Shown here: positions 45,102 to 54,517 of the stretch, piece by piece
Layout: each line of letters begins with the position of its first letter
Numbering within the stretch: position 1 is the first letter of the stretch
From: Allobosea sp039673065
GTDB taxonomy: Bacteria > Pseudomonadota > Alphaproteobacteria > Rhizobiales > Beijerinckiaceae
Direction of reading: 5' to 3'
Assembly (NCBI RefSeq): GCF_039673065.1
Contig: NZ_JBDJKW010000004.1
Span: 1-64,000 of the forward strand
Length of the DNA stretch: 64,000 nt
Notes under the pieces: generated by a model
What the model was told of the DNA's origin: nothing
Seen by the model: only the letters and a program-made list of their open reading frames with translations
Databases searched by the model: none
Position numbers and translations under genes: made by a program

Positions 45102-45911
45102 ATGCAGCGCGCAACCTCCGTCGTCCGCAAGGCCGCGGTCAAGCAGGACCGGGTCGTCGAGACCCTGACCCTCGACCATGAGGACCGCAATCGCCGCCGC
45201 GTCGCCCTGAAGGGCGATGGCGGCCAGGACATCCTGCTCGACCTCGACAAGCCGACCGGGCTGAACGACGGCGACGCGGTCCGCCTCGAGGACGGCTCGC
45301 TGGTGCTGATCCGCGCCGCCGCCCAGACGCTGATCGAGATCCGCGCCGACAATCCGCTGCGGCTGATGCGCGTCGCCTGGCATATCGGCAACCGCCACAC
45401 CCCGGCCGAGATCACCGCCGACGCGATCTATATCGAGAACGATCACGTGCTGGCCGAGATGGTGCGCGGGCAGGGCTGCATCATGGCCGAGGTCTCGCGC
45501 CCCTTCCAGCCGGAGCGCGGCGCATACGACCATGGCCACGCGCATGACGACGGCTGCGGCTGCGGGCACGATCACGGCCACCACCACGATCACGGCCACG
45601 CGCACGGCCATTCCCATGATCACGGGCACGGCCATTCCCATGGCCACGCTCACGAGCATGCCCACGGGCACGCGCACCACGACCACGCGCACCATGCCCA
45701 TGGCGAGGGCTGCGGCTGCGGCCACGATCACGGTCATGACCACAAGCACGCGCACGCCCATGATCACGGCGACCACGCGCACAAGCACGGCCACGATCAC
45801 GCACACGACCACAATCATGCTCACGCGCACGATCACGCCCATGGCGAGGGCTGCGGTCACGATCACGGCCATCATCACGAGCATGGCCACAAGGGCCACA
45901 AGCACGACTGA
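45102..45911 (+). CDS. ureE: urease accessory nickel chaperone UreE with extended His-rich tail
   Basis: A 269-residue UreE. Residues 1-140 are the two usual domains (VVETLTLDHEDRNRRRVAL, DAVRLEDGSLVLIRAAAQTLIEI, RVAWHIGNRHTP, which carries the conserved nickel His). Residues 142-269 are a tail with about 57 His, made of HDHGHAH-like units, with three GEGCG- or DGCGCG-containing cassettes. K. aerogenes UreE has about 10 His in a tail of 15 residues. The tail probably stores nickel. ATG 45102 begins the family homology; GTGs at 45033 and 45042 would extend it without support. It opens the second urease block and ureF follows after three bases. Confidence 0.93.
   Translation: MQRATSVVRKAAVKQDRVVETLTLDHEDRNRRRVALKGDGGQDILLDLDKPTGLNDGDAVRLEDGSLVLIRAAAQTLIEIRADNPLRLMRVAWHIGNRHTPAEITADAIYIENDHVLAEMVRGQGCIMAEVSRPFQPERGAYDHGHAHDDGCGCGHDHGHHHDHGHAHGHSHDHGHGHSHGHAHEHAHGHAHHDHAHHAHGEGCGCGHDHGHDHKHAHAHDHGDHAHKHGHDHAHDHNHAHAHDHAHGEGCGHDHGHHHEHGHKGHKHD
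45528..45908 (+). repeat. degenerate tandem repeat encoding the UreE His tail
   Basis: About 380 bases of imperfect CAC/CAT-GAC/GGC/GCG units with three larger cassettes around GGCTGCGGCTGCGG-like sequence. It is a slippage-prone repeat and a plausible site of length variation between strains. Confidence 0.8.
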
Positions 45912-45914
45912 GCC

Positions 45915-46591
45915 GTGTCGGGCGGGGCGCATCTGCCGCTGATGGTGTGGCTGTCGCCGGCCTTTCCGGTCGGCGGCTTCGCCTATTCGCACGGGCTCGA
46001 ATGGGCCTTCGAGAGCAGCGATCTGGTCGACGCCGCCGGGCTGGAGGACTGGCTCGCCGCGCTGGTGGCCCATGGCTCGCTGCGCAACGACCTCGTCCTC
46101 TTCGCCAATGCCTGGCGCGCCGCGCGCGCGGATGACGAGCCCGGTCTCGCCGGCATAGCGGAACTCGCGCTCGCTCTGGCCAATTCCGCCGAGCGGCGGC
46201 TCGAGACGGTGACGCAGGGCAATGCTTTCGCCGCCGCCATCGCCGCCTCCTGGCCCAATCCCGCCAGCGCCGCGCTGCGCCGGGCCTGGCCGGGGGATCT
46301 GACCTATCCGGTCGCCGTCGCCGCGGCCGCCGCCGGGCACGACCTGCCGCTCGACGCGGCGCTGGAGGCCTTCGCGCTCGCCTTCCTGGCCAATCTCGTC
46401 TCGGCCTCGGTGCGCCTCGGCATCGTCGGCCAGACCGACGGGCAGAAGCTCATCGCCCGGCTGGCACCGGCCTTGCGAGCCGCTGCGGCGGAGGCGGAGC
46501 CGGCGGGGCTCGACGATCTCGGCGGCTGCGCCTTCCGCTCCGATCTCGCCGCTTTGCGTCACGAAACCCAGTATTCGAGGCTGTTCCGCTC

Positions 46592-46595
<4 letters not shown>
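45915..46595 (+). CDS. ureF: urease accessory protein UreF
   Basis: A 226-residue UreF, part of the UreDFG activation complex. Signatures are WLSPAFPVGGFAYSHGLEWA near the N-terminus and VRLGIVGQTDGQKLIARL near the C-terminus. It ends with the typical HETQYSRLFRS. Start GTG 45915 is three bases after ureE; ATG 45942 is an alternative. The stop overlaps the ATG of ureG. Confidence 0.95.
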
Positions 46596-47221
<626 letters not shown>

Positions 47222-47329
47222 GGGCGGGCGCCCGCGCGCTCGCGACTCCTGTCACGCGGCCGTCATCCCGCGCGGTCATGAGCGGCGCCCCGCGGCAGGG
47301 TGCGCGGGAAGAAGCGACGGGGGCCGGGC

Positions 47330-48472
47330 ATGGCGATCCACATCACCGGCGGGCGGGTGCTGCTCGAAGATCTCGTTGAGGCGGATGTCGTCTGCGAGGG
47401 GTCGCTGCTAGCCGCGCCCGACGCGTCCGCGCCGGCGGGCGCGCTCCACCTTGACGCGCGCGGGCTGCTCGTGCTGCCCGGCCTAGTCGACTGCCATGGC
47501 GACGCCTTCGAGCGCCATATCATGCCGCGTCCGGGCGTCGCATTCGATATCGACCTGGCCTTGCGTGACGCCGACCGGGCGCTGCTCGCCTGTGGCATCA
47601 CCACCGCCTTCCATGGCGTGACCTGGTCCTGGGAGCCCGGCCTGCGCGGCGCGGAGAATGCCCGGTTGCTGGCGGCGCGGATCGCCGCGCTCGCGCCGGA
47701 GCTCGGCGCCGACACCCGCTTCCATCTGCGCCACGAGACCTTCAACCTCGACGCCGAGCCCGAGATCATCGACTGGCTGGCGGCCGGCCGGGTCGGCGTG
47801 CTCGCCTTCAACGACCATACCGAGGGCACGCTGAAGGCGCGCTACCGGCCGGACAAGGTCGGCAAGATGGTCGAGCGCTCCGGGCTGGACGCCGACGCCT
47901 TCGCCGCGCTGCTCGAGCGCGTCTATGCCCGCAAGTTAGAGGTGGCGGGCTCGGTCGCGCGGCTCGCCGCCGCAGCCCGCGCGGCCGGTGTGCCGATGCT
48001 CTCCCATGACGACATGGATCCGCAGATGCGCCGCTGGTATCGCGGGCTCGGCGTCGGCGTGGCGGAGTTCCCGATCGACGAGCCCACGGCGCGCGAGGCC
48101 GCCGCCCATGGCGAGGCGATCGTCTTCGGCGCGCCCAATGTTGTGCGCGGCGGCTCGCATACCGGCTGCCCGGCCGCCGAGGCGATGGTCCGCGCCGGGC
48201 TCTGCACCATCCTCGCCTCGGATTACTATTATCCGGCCCTGCCGCTCGCGCCCTTCCTGCTGGCGGAACGCGGCGCGGCGACGTTCGCGCAGGCCTGGGC
48301 GCTGGTCTCGCGCGCGCCGGCCGAGGCGCTCGGCCTGCACGACCGCGGCCGCATCGCGGCGGGCCTGCGCGCCGACCTCGTGCTGGTCGCGCCGGAGCCG
48401 CAGCCGCGCGTGGTCGCGACGGTTGCGGCGGGCAGGCTGGTCCACCTCGCCGACCAGCGCATCCTGGGCTGA
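47330..48472 (+). CDS. phnM: PhnM-type amidohydrolase (phosphonate degradation)
   Basis: A 380-residue amidohydrolase of the PhnM family, which hydrolyses ribose 1-phosphonate 5-triphosphate to the 5-phosphate in the C-P lyase pathway. VDCHGDAFERHIMPRPGV replaces the usual HTDNLE-type metal motif, but the HDD in MLSHDDMD and SDYYYPALPLAPF are typical. No other phn gene is present. ATG 47330 is 109 bases after ureG on the same strand; the longer frame begins at 47300. Substrate assignment follows the family only. Confidence 0.85.
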   Translation: MAIHITGGRVLLEDLVEADVVCEGSLLAAPDASAPAGALHLDARGLLVLPGLVDCHGDAFERHIMPRPGVAFDIDLALRDADRALLACGITTAFHGVTWSWEPGLRGAENARLLAARIAALAPELGADTRFHLRHETFNLDAEPEIIDWLAAGRVGVLAFNDHTEGTLKARYRPDKVGKMVERSGLDADAFAALLERVYARKLEVAGSVARLAAAARAAGVPMLSHDDMDPQMRRWYRGLGVGVAEFPIDEPTAREAAAHGEAIVFGAPNVVRGGSHTGCPAAEAMVRAGLCTILASDYYYPALPLAPFLLAERGAATFAQAWALVSRAPAEALGLHDRGRIAAGLRADLVLVAPEPQPRVVATVAAGRLVHLADQRILG

Positions 48473-48493
48473 CCCCGCTCCGGTGCTTGCCGG

Positions 48494-49132
48494 TTAGAAC
48501 AGGGTCCTGACGCCTGCCGGTGTCTCGATCGCCGCATGGTAGCGCAGCGTCTCGCCATGCCGGACCTCGGGCGGGTGGTCGACGGCCAGCGCGCCATAGA
48601 GCGCGATGACGGTCTCGGGCTCCGGATGATCGAGCCGGAACGACATGAGGCGCGCGCCGAGATCGGCGATGGTGGCCATCGATCGCGGCCTGCCGCGCCG
48701 GTCGATCAGGGATGGCGCCGCCCCGTCCAGCGGCAGCGAGCCGTCCTCGGGAATGGCGAAGTCGAAGAGCGGCGCGTCCGGCGGCAGGGCGACCTTGCCG
48801 CAGAAGATCGGCGCGTGCGCGGCGAGGACGGCGTCGATCGCATCGGTGCGGGCGACCCAGCCGCGCAGCCGGCGCCCGGCCTCCCAGTCGCTGCGGACGC
48901 GGCGGGCGTCGTCGAGGCCGAACCAGCGCGGCCGCCCCGGCGGCACCCCTTGCGGATCGACGGCGACGATCTCGAGATAGAGCGTGCCGCCGAGCTGCAG
49001 CAGATGGTTGTGCGTGCCCATATAGGCGTGGCGCTGCCCGAACGGCACGTCGAGATCGAGGCAGGCCCGGACATGCGCGACGCCCTCCGCGAGCGTCGGC
49101 GCGATGACGGTCAGGTGATCGAGCCTCAGCAT
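48494..49132 (-). CDS. glyoxalase-like (VOC) domain protein
   Basis: A 212-residue protein of the glyoxalase-like (PF13468-type) family. LRLDHLTVIAPTLAEGVAHV begins the fold. HAYMGTHNHLLQLGGTLYLEIVAVDP is the typical first metal-site segment, and the second module ends with the symmetrical VRHGETLRYHAAIETPAGV. Function of the family is not known. It lies beside uxuA on the same strand with a 22-base gap, so it may be co-transcribed. Confidence 0.8.
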   Translation of the reverse strand: MLRLDHLTVIAPTLAEGVAHVRACLDLDVPFGQRHAYMGTHNHLLQLGGTLYLEIVAVDPQGVPPGRPRWFGLDDARRVRSDWEAGRRLRGWVARTDAIDAVLAAHAPIFCGKVALPPDAPLFDFAIPEDGSLPLDGAAPSLIDRRGRPRSMATIADLGARLMSFRLDHPEPETVIALYGALAVDHPPEVRHGETLRYHAAIETPAGVRTLF

Positions 49133-49154
49133 CGCAGACGTCCCGCTTCGCGCC

Positions 49155-50351
49155 TCAGCTGGCGTAGCCCTTGACGCTCGCCAGCGCCGTTATGACTCCG
49201 CGCAATTCGGCGAGGCCGCGCAGGCGTCCGATGGCGGGATAGCCAGGGAAGGCGCCCTTGCCGAGATCGTCGAGCAGTGCGTGGCCGTGGTCCGGCCGCA
49301 TCGGGATGCGCCAATGCGCCAGCCCGGCCGCCTTGCGCCGCGTCTGCTCAGCCATCAGCGCGTCGACCAGCGCCACCATGTCGGTGTCGCCGCCGAGATG
49401 CTCGGCCTCCATGAAGGAGCCGTCCGGGTCCTTGGCGACGTTGCGCAGATGCGCGAACCAGATCCGGTCGGCGAAGCGCCGCGCGATCGCCGGCACGTCG
49501 TTCTTCGGATTGGCGCCGAGCGAGCCCGAGCACAGGGTCAGCCCGTTGGAGGGGCTGTCGACCGCGCCGAGGATGAAGGCGATGTCGTCCGCATCCGAGC
49601 AGATGCGCGGCAGGCCGAACAGCGGCCGCGGCGGATCGTCCGGGTGGATGCACATGCGGATGCCGACCTCCTCGGCGGTCGGGATCACCGCCTCGAGGAA
49701 GCGCTTGAGATTGGCGCGCAGCCGGTCATGGCCCATGGCGGCGTAGCGCGCCAGGATGCGCTTGAGGCCGGGCACGTCGTAGCGGTCGAAGGCGCCGGGA
49801 AGCCCCGCCATCACATTGGCGAGCAGCCGCTCGCGATCGGGTTCGGAGGAGCGCTCGAACCAGGCCCTGGCGCGCTCCATCACCGCCGGCGGATGGCCTT
49901 GGTCGGCACCGGGGCGCTCCAGCATGAAATGGTCGACGACGACGTATTCGTGCAGGTTGAAGCGCAGCGCCGTGCCGCCGCCCGGCAGGGGCTGCGCCAG
50001 CTCGGTGCGCGTCCAGTCCAGCACCGGCATGAAGTTGTAGCAGACCACATCGATGCCGCAGGCGGCGAGATTGCGCAGCGACTGGCGGTAGTTGGCGAAG
50101 ATCGGCTCGAGATCGCCTTCGCCGATCTTGACGCTCTCATGCACCGGCAGGCTCTCGACCACCGACCAGCGCAGGCCGAGCGTCGGATCGGCCTCGATGA
50201 TGGCCTTGCGGGCCGTGATCGCCTCGACGCTCCAGACCTCGCCATAGGGGATCTGATGCAGGGCGTTGACGATGCCGCGCGCGCCCGCCTGCCGGGCCTG
50301 CGCGAGCGTCACCACGTCGTCGGGGCCGAACCAGCGCCAGGTCTGTTCCAT
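49155..50351 (-). CDS. uxuA: mannonate dehydratase
   Basis: A 398-residue UxuA, which converts D-mannonate to 2-keto-3-deoxygluconate in glucuronate catabolism. Signatures are MEQTWRWFGPDDVVTLAQARQAGA, CYNFMPVLDWTRT, CIHPDDPPRPLFGLPRI and HLRNVAKDPDGSFMEAEHLGGDTDM, with the His and Cys ligands of the metal site. ATG 50351 is chosen although the frame stays open to 50513. No uxuB or uxaC gene is next to it. The FCD-type regulator immediately upstream probably controls it. Confidence 0.95.
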   Translation of the reverse strand: MEQTWRWFGPDDVVTLAQARQAGARGIVNALHQIPYGEVWSVEAITARKAIIEADPTLGLRWSVVESLPVHESVKIGEGDLEPIFANYRQSLRNLAACGIDVVCYNFMPVLDWTRTELAQPLPGGGTALRFNLHEYVVVDHFMLERPGADQGHPPAVMERARAWFERSSEPDRERLLANVMAGLPGAFDRYDVPGLKRILARYAAMGHDRLRANLKRFLEAVIPTAEEVGIRMCIHPDDPPRPLFGLPRICSDADDIAFILGAVDSPSNGLTLCSGSLGANPKNDVPAIARRFADRIWFAHLRNVAKDPDGSFMEAEHLGGDTDMVALVDALMAEQTRRKAAGLAHWRIPMRPDHGHALLDDLGKGAFPGYPAIGRLRGLAELRGVITALASVKGYAS

Positions 50352-50391
50352 TGTGGGGTCTCGTCTCCAGAAGCCGCGGGGTGCGGCGGTG

Positions 50392-51084
50392 TCAGCTAGC
50401 GCGGGGCACGCCATGGCCGGCGAAGGCGTCGCCATGCCGGCGTTCGATGGTGGCGATGGCGTCGAAGACGGTGCGCAGATGCGCCCGCATCGTCCGCTCC
50501 GCCTGCTCGGCATCGCCGGCGCAGACCGCCTCGATGATGCGCCGGTGCTCGTCGAGGATCATTTCGGACCAGCCGTCCGTCTCCAGCGACAGGCAGCGGG
50601 CGCGGTCGAGCTGCGCCTTGACGCTCTCGATCATGTTCCAGACCGAGGGGTGCCCGGCGAGGCGCGAGAGCTCGGCGTGGAAGGCGTCGTCGGCGCTGAA
50701 GAAGCCGGCGCGGTCCTGCGCCGCCAGCGCCGCCTCCTGCCGCCGCAGCAGCCCGTGCAGCGCGGCGCGACCGGCCTCGTCGATGCGCTGGGCGGCCAGC
50801 ATCACGGTGCGGCATTCCAGGGTCTCGCGCACGAACTGGCTGTCATGCACCGCGCCGAGATCGATCGGCGCCACGAAGGTGCCGACCTGCGGCACCACGA
50901 CGAGGAAGCCTTCCTCGACCAGCCGCTTGAAGGATTCGCGCACGGGCGTGCGGCTGACGCCGAACTGCGCCGCCATGCGTGCTTCCGAGATTGCCTCGCC
51001 CGGACGCAGCGCAGCGCTGAGGATATCCGCCCGCAAGGCGCGGTGGATCTCGTCGGTGCTTTGTCGCGCTGCAGGGATGCCCAT
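50392..51084 (-). CDS. GntR-family transcriptional regulator, FCD type
   Basis: A 230-residue regulator. The winged-helix domain (about 1-70) contains LRPGEAISEARMAAQFGVSRTPVRESFKRL. An FCD effector domain follows with the metal-binding His pattern DDAFHAELSRLAGHPSVW and LDEHRRIIEAV. ATG 51084 is preferred over TTG 51090. It is divergent from an ABC transporter operon and upstream of uxuA, so a hexuronate-related ligand is likely. The palindrome CTAGTATACTAG 18 bases from its start is the probable operator. Confidence 0.92.
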   Translation of the reverse strand: MGIPAARQSTDEIHRALRADILSAALRPGEAISEARMAAQFGVSRTPVRESFKRLVEEGFLVVVPQVGTFVAPIDLGAVHDSQFVRETLECRTVMLAAQRIDEAGRAALHGLLRRQEAALAAQDRAGFFSADDAFHAELSRLAGHPSVWNMIESVKAQLDRARCLSLETDGWSEMILDEHRRIIEAVCAGDAEQAERTMRAHLRTVFDAIATIERRHGDAFAGHGVPRAS

Positions 51085-51111
51085 TGCCAAGCTCTAGTTC
51101 ACTAGTATACT
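51084..51111 (+). promoter_or_regulatory. candidate promoter of the ABC transporter operon
   Basis: TTGCCA at 51084-51089 and TATACT at 51106-51111, spaced 16 bases, read toward the binding-protein gene. The -10 box lies within the palindromic operator, so binding would block transcription. The transcript leader would be about 130 bases. Confidence 0.5.
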
Positions 51112-51113
51112 AG
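51102..51113. promoter_or_regulatory. GntR/FCD operator candidate
   Basis: The perfect palindrome CTAGTATACTAG lies between divergent gntR and ABC transporter genes. It fits the TnGT-N2-ACnA pattern of FCD-type operators. It overlaps the candidate -10 box of the transporter promoter, and the reverse strand carries the same TATACT. Confidence 0.75.
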
Positions 51114-51247
51114 GATACCGATCGCCGCGGTGATAAGCAACTCCATAAGCCCGCGGACGGATCGATTGCCGGTGAGTGCCCGGCAGGGCTCGCCGGGGCA
51201 GTTCCGTGGGTCGCTAAAGGCGCAGAGTCGCCAGCAGGGGAGTGAAA

Positions 51248-52438
51248 ATGGTTCAGGACAGCATCAATCGGCGCCGGTTCATCGGTGGTGTCGCGGGCGT
51301 TGCCGGCGTGGCTATCGCGCCGGGCGTCTTCGCGCAGCAGCTCAAGCTGCCGACCTCTCCGGTCACGCTCTCTGTCGTCGACGTCGCGGGCAATCTCGCG
51401 CTGACGCAGAAGGCCATCGAAAACTATCGCAAGGCCAAGCCCGAGCTGGTCTCGCGCATCACCTTCACCAAGGCGCCGGCCCCCGAGCTGCCGGGCAAGA
51501 TCAAGGCCCAGCAGGCCGCCAACCGCGTCGACATCGACCTGGTGCTGACCGGCAACGACGCGCTGGCCGCCGGCGTCGAGCAGGGCCTCTGGCAGGCGCT
51601 GCTGCCGGACCATGCCGGCGCGCTGCCCAAGCTCGACGAGATCTATCTCGAAGGCGCCGCCAAGATGCAGGCGCTGGCGAGCGGGCAGGGCGTGGTGGTG
51701 ACCTACTACCCGTCCGGGCCGCTGCTCGAATATATGCCCGACAAGGTCAAGACCCCGCCGACCACGGCGGAGGATCTGCTCGCCTACACCAGGCAGAACA
51801 AGGGCCGCTTCATCTACGCCCGCCCGGCCAATTCCGGCCCCGGCCGCACCTTGATCATGGGCCTGCCCTACATCCTCGGCGATTCCGACCCGAAGGACCC
51901 GGTCAAGGGCTGGAGCAAGACCTGGGCCTATCTGCGCGAGCTCGGCGAGAACATCGACTACTACCCGGCCGGCACCGGTGCGCTGATGAAGGAGCTCGGC
52001 GAGGGCTCGCGCGACATGACGGTGACCACCACGGGCTGGGACATCAACCCGCGCGTGCTCGGCGTGGTGCCGAAGGAGGCCAAGGTGGCTGCCCTCAAGG
52101 GCTTCCACTGGGTCACCGACGCCCACTACATGTGCATCCCCAAGGGGGTGGGCGACGCCAAGCTCGCCGTGCTGCTCGACCTGATGAGCTTCCTGCTCAC
52201 CAAGGAGCAGCAGGCCTACACCTATGACGAGGGCTATTTCTATCCCGGCCCGGCGGTGAAGGGCGTCACGCTCGACATGGCTCCGCCCGAGAGCCAGAAG
52301 GCGATCAAGGAGTTCGGCCGGCCCGAATACGACAAGCTGATCGCCGAGAACCCGATCGAGACGCCGCTCGACCCCGACAAGATGGTCGTCGCCTTCCGCA
52401 TGTGGGACGAGCAGGTCGGCGGCGCCAAGCGCAAGTAA
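51248..52438 (+). CDS. ABC transporter substrate-binding protein
   Basis: A 396-residue binding protein with a twin-arginine signal (INRRRFIGGVAGVAGVAIAPGVFAQ). The mature part begins VTLSVVDVAGNLALTQKAIENY, as in PotD/extracellular solute-binding proteins. A ligand loop such as YYPSGPLLEYMPDKV and a C-terminal MWDEQVGG follow. Its genes for ATPase and two permeases lie downstream. ATG 51248 follows AGGGGAG. The regulatory setting (FCD regulator and uxuA) suggests a sugar acid or related carboxylate, but the family more often binds polyamines. Confidence 0.9.
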   Translation: MVQDSINRRRFIGGVAGVAGVAIAPGVFAQQLKLPTSPVTLSVVDVAGNLALTQKAIENYRKAKPELVSRITFTKAPAPELPGKIKAQQAANRVDIDLVLTGNDALAAGVEQGLWQALLPDHAGALPKLDEIYLEGAAKMQALASGQGVVVTYYPSGPLLEYMPDKVKTPPTTAEDLLAYTRQNKGRFIYARPANSGPGRTLIMGLPYILGDSDPKDPVKGWSKTWAYLRELGENIDYYPAGTGALMKELGEGSRDMTVTTTGWDINPRVLGVVPKEAKVAALKGFHWVTDAHYMCIPKGVGDAKLAVLLDLMSFLLTKEQQAYTYDEGYFYPGPAVKGVTLDMAPPESQKAIKEFGRPEYDKLIAENPIETPLDPDKMVVAFRMWDEQVGGAKRK

Positions 52439-52461
52439 GCCGTCCCGCCGTCAACGCCATG

Positions 52462-52487
52462 GCCGGGCCGCCCCAGGGCGGCCCGGC
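52462..52487 (+). terminator. intercistronic hairpin between binding-protein and ATPase genes
   Basis: An 11-base stem, GCCGGGCCGCC at 52462-52472 with its complement at 52477-52487 and a 4-base loop, no T-run. Such hairpins after binding-protein genes often stabilise the upstream message and reduce expression of the rest of the operon. Confidence 0.6.
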
Positions 52488-52547
52488 ACTCCCGCCGTCG
52501 CCTGCCCCTGCCGGACGCGCCGTCCGTTCCAAACCCGATGGTCCTTC

Positions 52548-53621
52548 ATGACGATACATGCCGCGAACTTCCGTGAACTCAGGCTCGACCGGCTCTGTCG
52601 CGATTTCGGCAGCCACAATGCGGTCAAGGACGTCTCGCTGACGATCGGCAAGGGCGAGTTCATCGCGCTGCTCGGCCCCTCCGGCTGCGGCAAGTCGACC
52701 ACGCTGAACCTGATCGCGGGCCTGCTGCCGGCGACCGGCGGCGGCATCTGGCTCGACGACCGGCGCATCGATCCGCTGCGCCCGGAAGAGCGCGGCTTCG
52801 GCATGGTCTTCCAGAACTACGCGCTGTTCCCGCATATGAACGTGCGCAAGAATATCGGCTTCGGCCTGAAGATGCGCGGCGTCGCACGCGCCGAGATCGA
52901 CCGTCGCGTCGACGAGGCGGCCGCGCTGGTGCGTCTGCAGAGTCAGGTCGAGAAGCTGCCGGGCCAGCTCTCCGGCGGCCAGCAGCAGCGCGTCGCCATC
53001 GCCCGCGCCATCGTGGTCGAGCCGCCGCTGGTCCTGATGGACGAGCCGCTCTCCAATCTCGACGCCAAGCTGCGGCTCGAAATGCGCGCCGAGATCCGCC
53101 GCATCCACAATGCGCTCGGCGCCACGACGATCTACGTCACCCACGACCAGGAGGAGGCGCTGTCGCTGGCCGACCGCATCGTGGTCATGCGCGACGGCGC
53201 GGTACGCCAGGTCGGCACGCCGGAGGACCTGTTCGCGCGGCCGGAGCATCTCGACGTCGCCGAGTTCATGGGCTTCCGCAACAAGGTCGCCGGGACGGTC
53301 GCGGCCGTCTCCGGCGATGAGGTCACCGTGACGATCGGCGATGCCAGCCTGCGCGGCAGGCTGCGCGAGCCGGTCTCTGTCGGCGCCCCCTGCTGGGTGG
53401 CGATCCGGCCCGAAGACCTGCACATGGCCGCCTCCGGGCAGGGCGGGCTCGAGGCCGAGGCGGTCTCGACCGAGTTCCGCGGCCGCGAGTTCGTCGGCTT
53501 CGCCCGCATGGCGGACGGCACCGACCTCTCCTTCATGGCGGCCGACCGCATCGAGCCCGGCGCCAAGGTCGCGCTCGCGGCCGAGCCGGACCGCGTGCTG
53601 GTGTTCGGGGGCGGGCGATGA
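52548..53621 (+). CDS. ABC transporter ATP-binding protein
   Basis: A 357-residue ATPase of the PotA/MalK/UgpC type. Walker A is GPSGCGKST, the Q-loop VFQNYALFPH, the signature LSGGQQQR, Walker B VLMDEPL and the switch His in YVTHDQEEAL. The C-terminal TOBE domain follows after about residue 240. Its stop overlaps the ATG of the first permease gene. Confidence 0.95.
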   Translation: MTIHAANFRELRLDRLCRDFGSHNAVKDVSLTIGKGEFIALLGPSGCGKSTTLNLIAGLLPATGGGIWLDDRRIDPLRPEERGFGMVFQNYALFPHMNVRKNIGFGLKMRGVARAEIDRRVDEAAALVRLQSQVEKLPGQLSGGQQQRVAIARAIVVEPPLVLMDEPLSNLDAKLRLEMRAEIRRIHNALGATTIYVTHDQEEALSLADRIVVMRDGAVRQVGTPEDLFARPEHLDVAEFMGFRNKVAGTVAAVSGDEVTVTIGDASLRGRLREPVSVGAPCWVAIRPEDLHMAASGQGGLEAEAVSTEFRGREFVGFARMADGTDLSFMAADRIEPGAKVALAAEPDRVLVFGGGR

Positions 53622-54514
53622 GCGCGCCGGCCGCGACCGATATCCCGCTGGCGCAGCGCCTCGCCGCGCGCGGGCTCGACGGGCTGACGCTGCTGGTGCT
53701 GCCGGCGGTGATCTTCCTGCTGGGCCTGTTCATCTACCCGTTCCTGTACGGGCTGTTCCTGTCGTTCACGCCCAAGGCCGGCGGCAGCATCTTCGCCAAT
53801 TACCAGCGCTTCTTCTCCGATTCCTATCTCTACGGCACGATCGCGACGACGCTCTGGCTGGCGCTGCCGGTCACCATCGCGACGCTGGTGCTGGCGATCC
53901 CGATCGCCTTCCGCGTCCGGCTGATGAAGAACCAGCGCTTGCTGACAACCATCCTGGTGATCCCGATCACGCTCGGCACCGTGCTGGTGGCGCAGGGGCT
54001 GCTCAACTATCTCGGGCCGCAGGGCTGGTTCAACCGCACCCTGATGACGCTCGGCATCATCGATTCGCCGGTGCGCCTGCTGCACAATTACTGGGGCGTG
54101 ATGCTCTCGCTGGTCATCACCGGCTTCCCCTTCACCTTCCTGCTGACGCTCTCCTACATCACCGGCGTCGATCCGGCGCTGGAGCAGGCGGCGGCGACGC
54201 TGGGTGCCGGGCCGTGGGAGCGCTTCAAGCACATCCTGTTCCCGCTGCTGCTGCCGGGGCTGGCGATCACCTTCTGCCTGAGCTTCGTGCAGGCCTTCTC
54301 GGTCTTCCCCTCGGCGGTGCTGCTCGGCGCGCCCGCGGGACCGACGCGGGTGATCTCGATCGCGGCCTATCAGGCAGCGTTCGAGGAGTACGACTACTCG
54401 ATGGCGTCCGCCGTCGCGATGGTGATGGGCATGGTCCAGCTCGCCATCGTGGTCGCGGTGCTGGGACTGCGCGGCCTGCTCTATCGCGGTCCCGCCGGCG
54501 GCGGAAAGGGCTGA
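53618..54514 (+). CDS. ABC transporter permease (first)
   Basis: A 298-residue permease with six membrane segments, beginning LLVLPAVIFLLGLFIYPFLYGLFL. The EAA motif is seen at EQAAATLGAGPWERFKHILFPLLLPG. It is the PotB-type component. It overlaps the ATPase gene by four bases. Confidence 0.93.
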   Translation: MSAPAATDIPLAQRLAARGLDGLTLLVLPAVIFLLGLFIYPFLYGLFLSFTPKAGGSIFANYQRFFSDSYLYGTIATTLWLALPVTIATLVLAIPIAFRVRLMKNQRLLTTILVIPITLGTVLVAQGLLNYLGPQGWFNRTLMTLGIIDSPVRLLHNYWGVMLSLVITGFPFTFLLTLSYITGVDPALEQAAATLGAGPWERFKHILFPLLLPGLAITFCLSFVQAFSVFPSAVLLGAPAGPTRVISIAAYQAAFEEYDYSMASAVAMVMGMVQLAIVVAVLGLRGLLYRGPAGGGKG

Positions 54515-54517
54515 GCC

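Noticed and set aside
45528..45908. Possible CRISPR-like or satellite repeat
   Set aside because: The units are short, degenerate and within the open frame of ureE, encoding His/Asp/Gly; there are no spacers.
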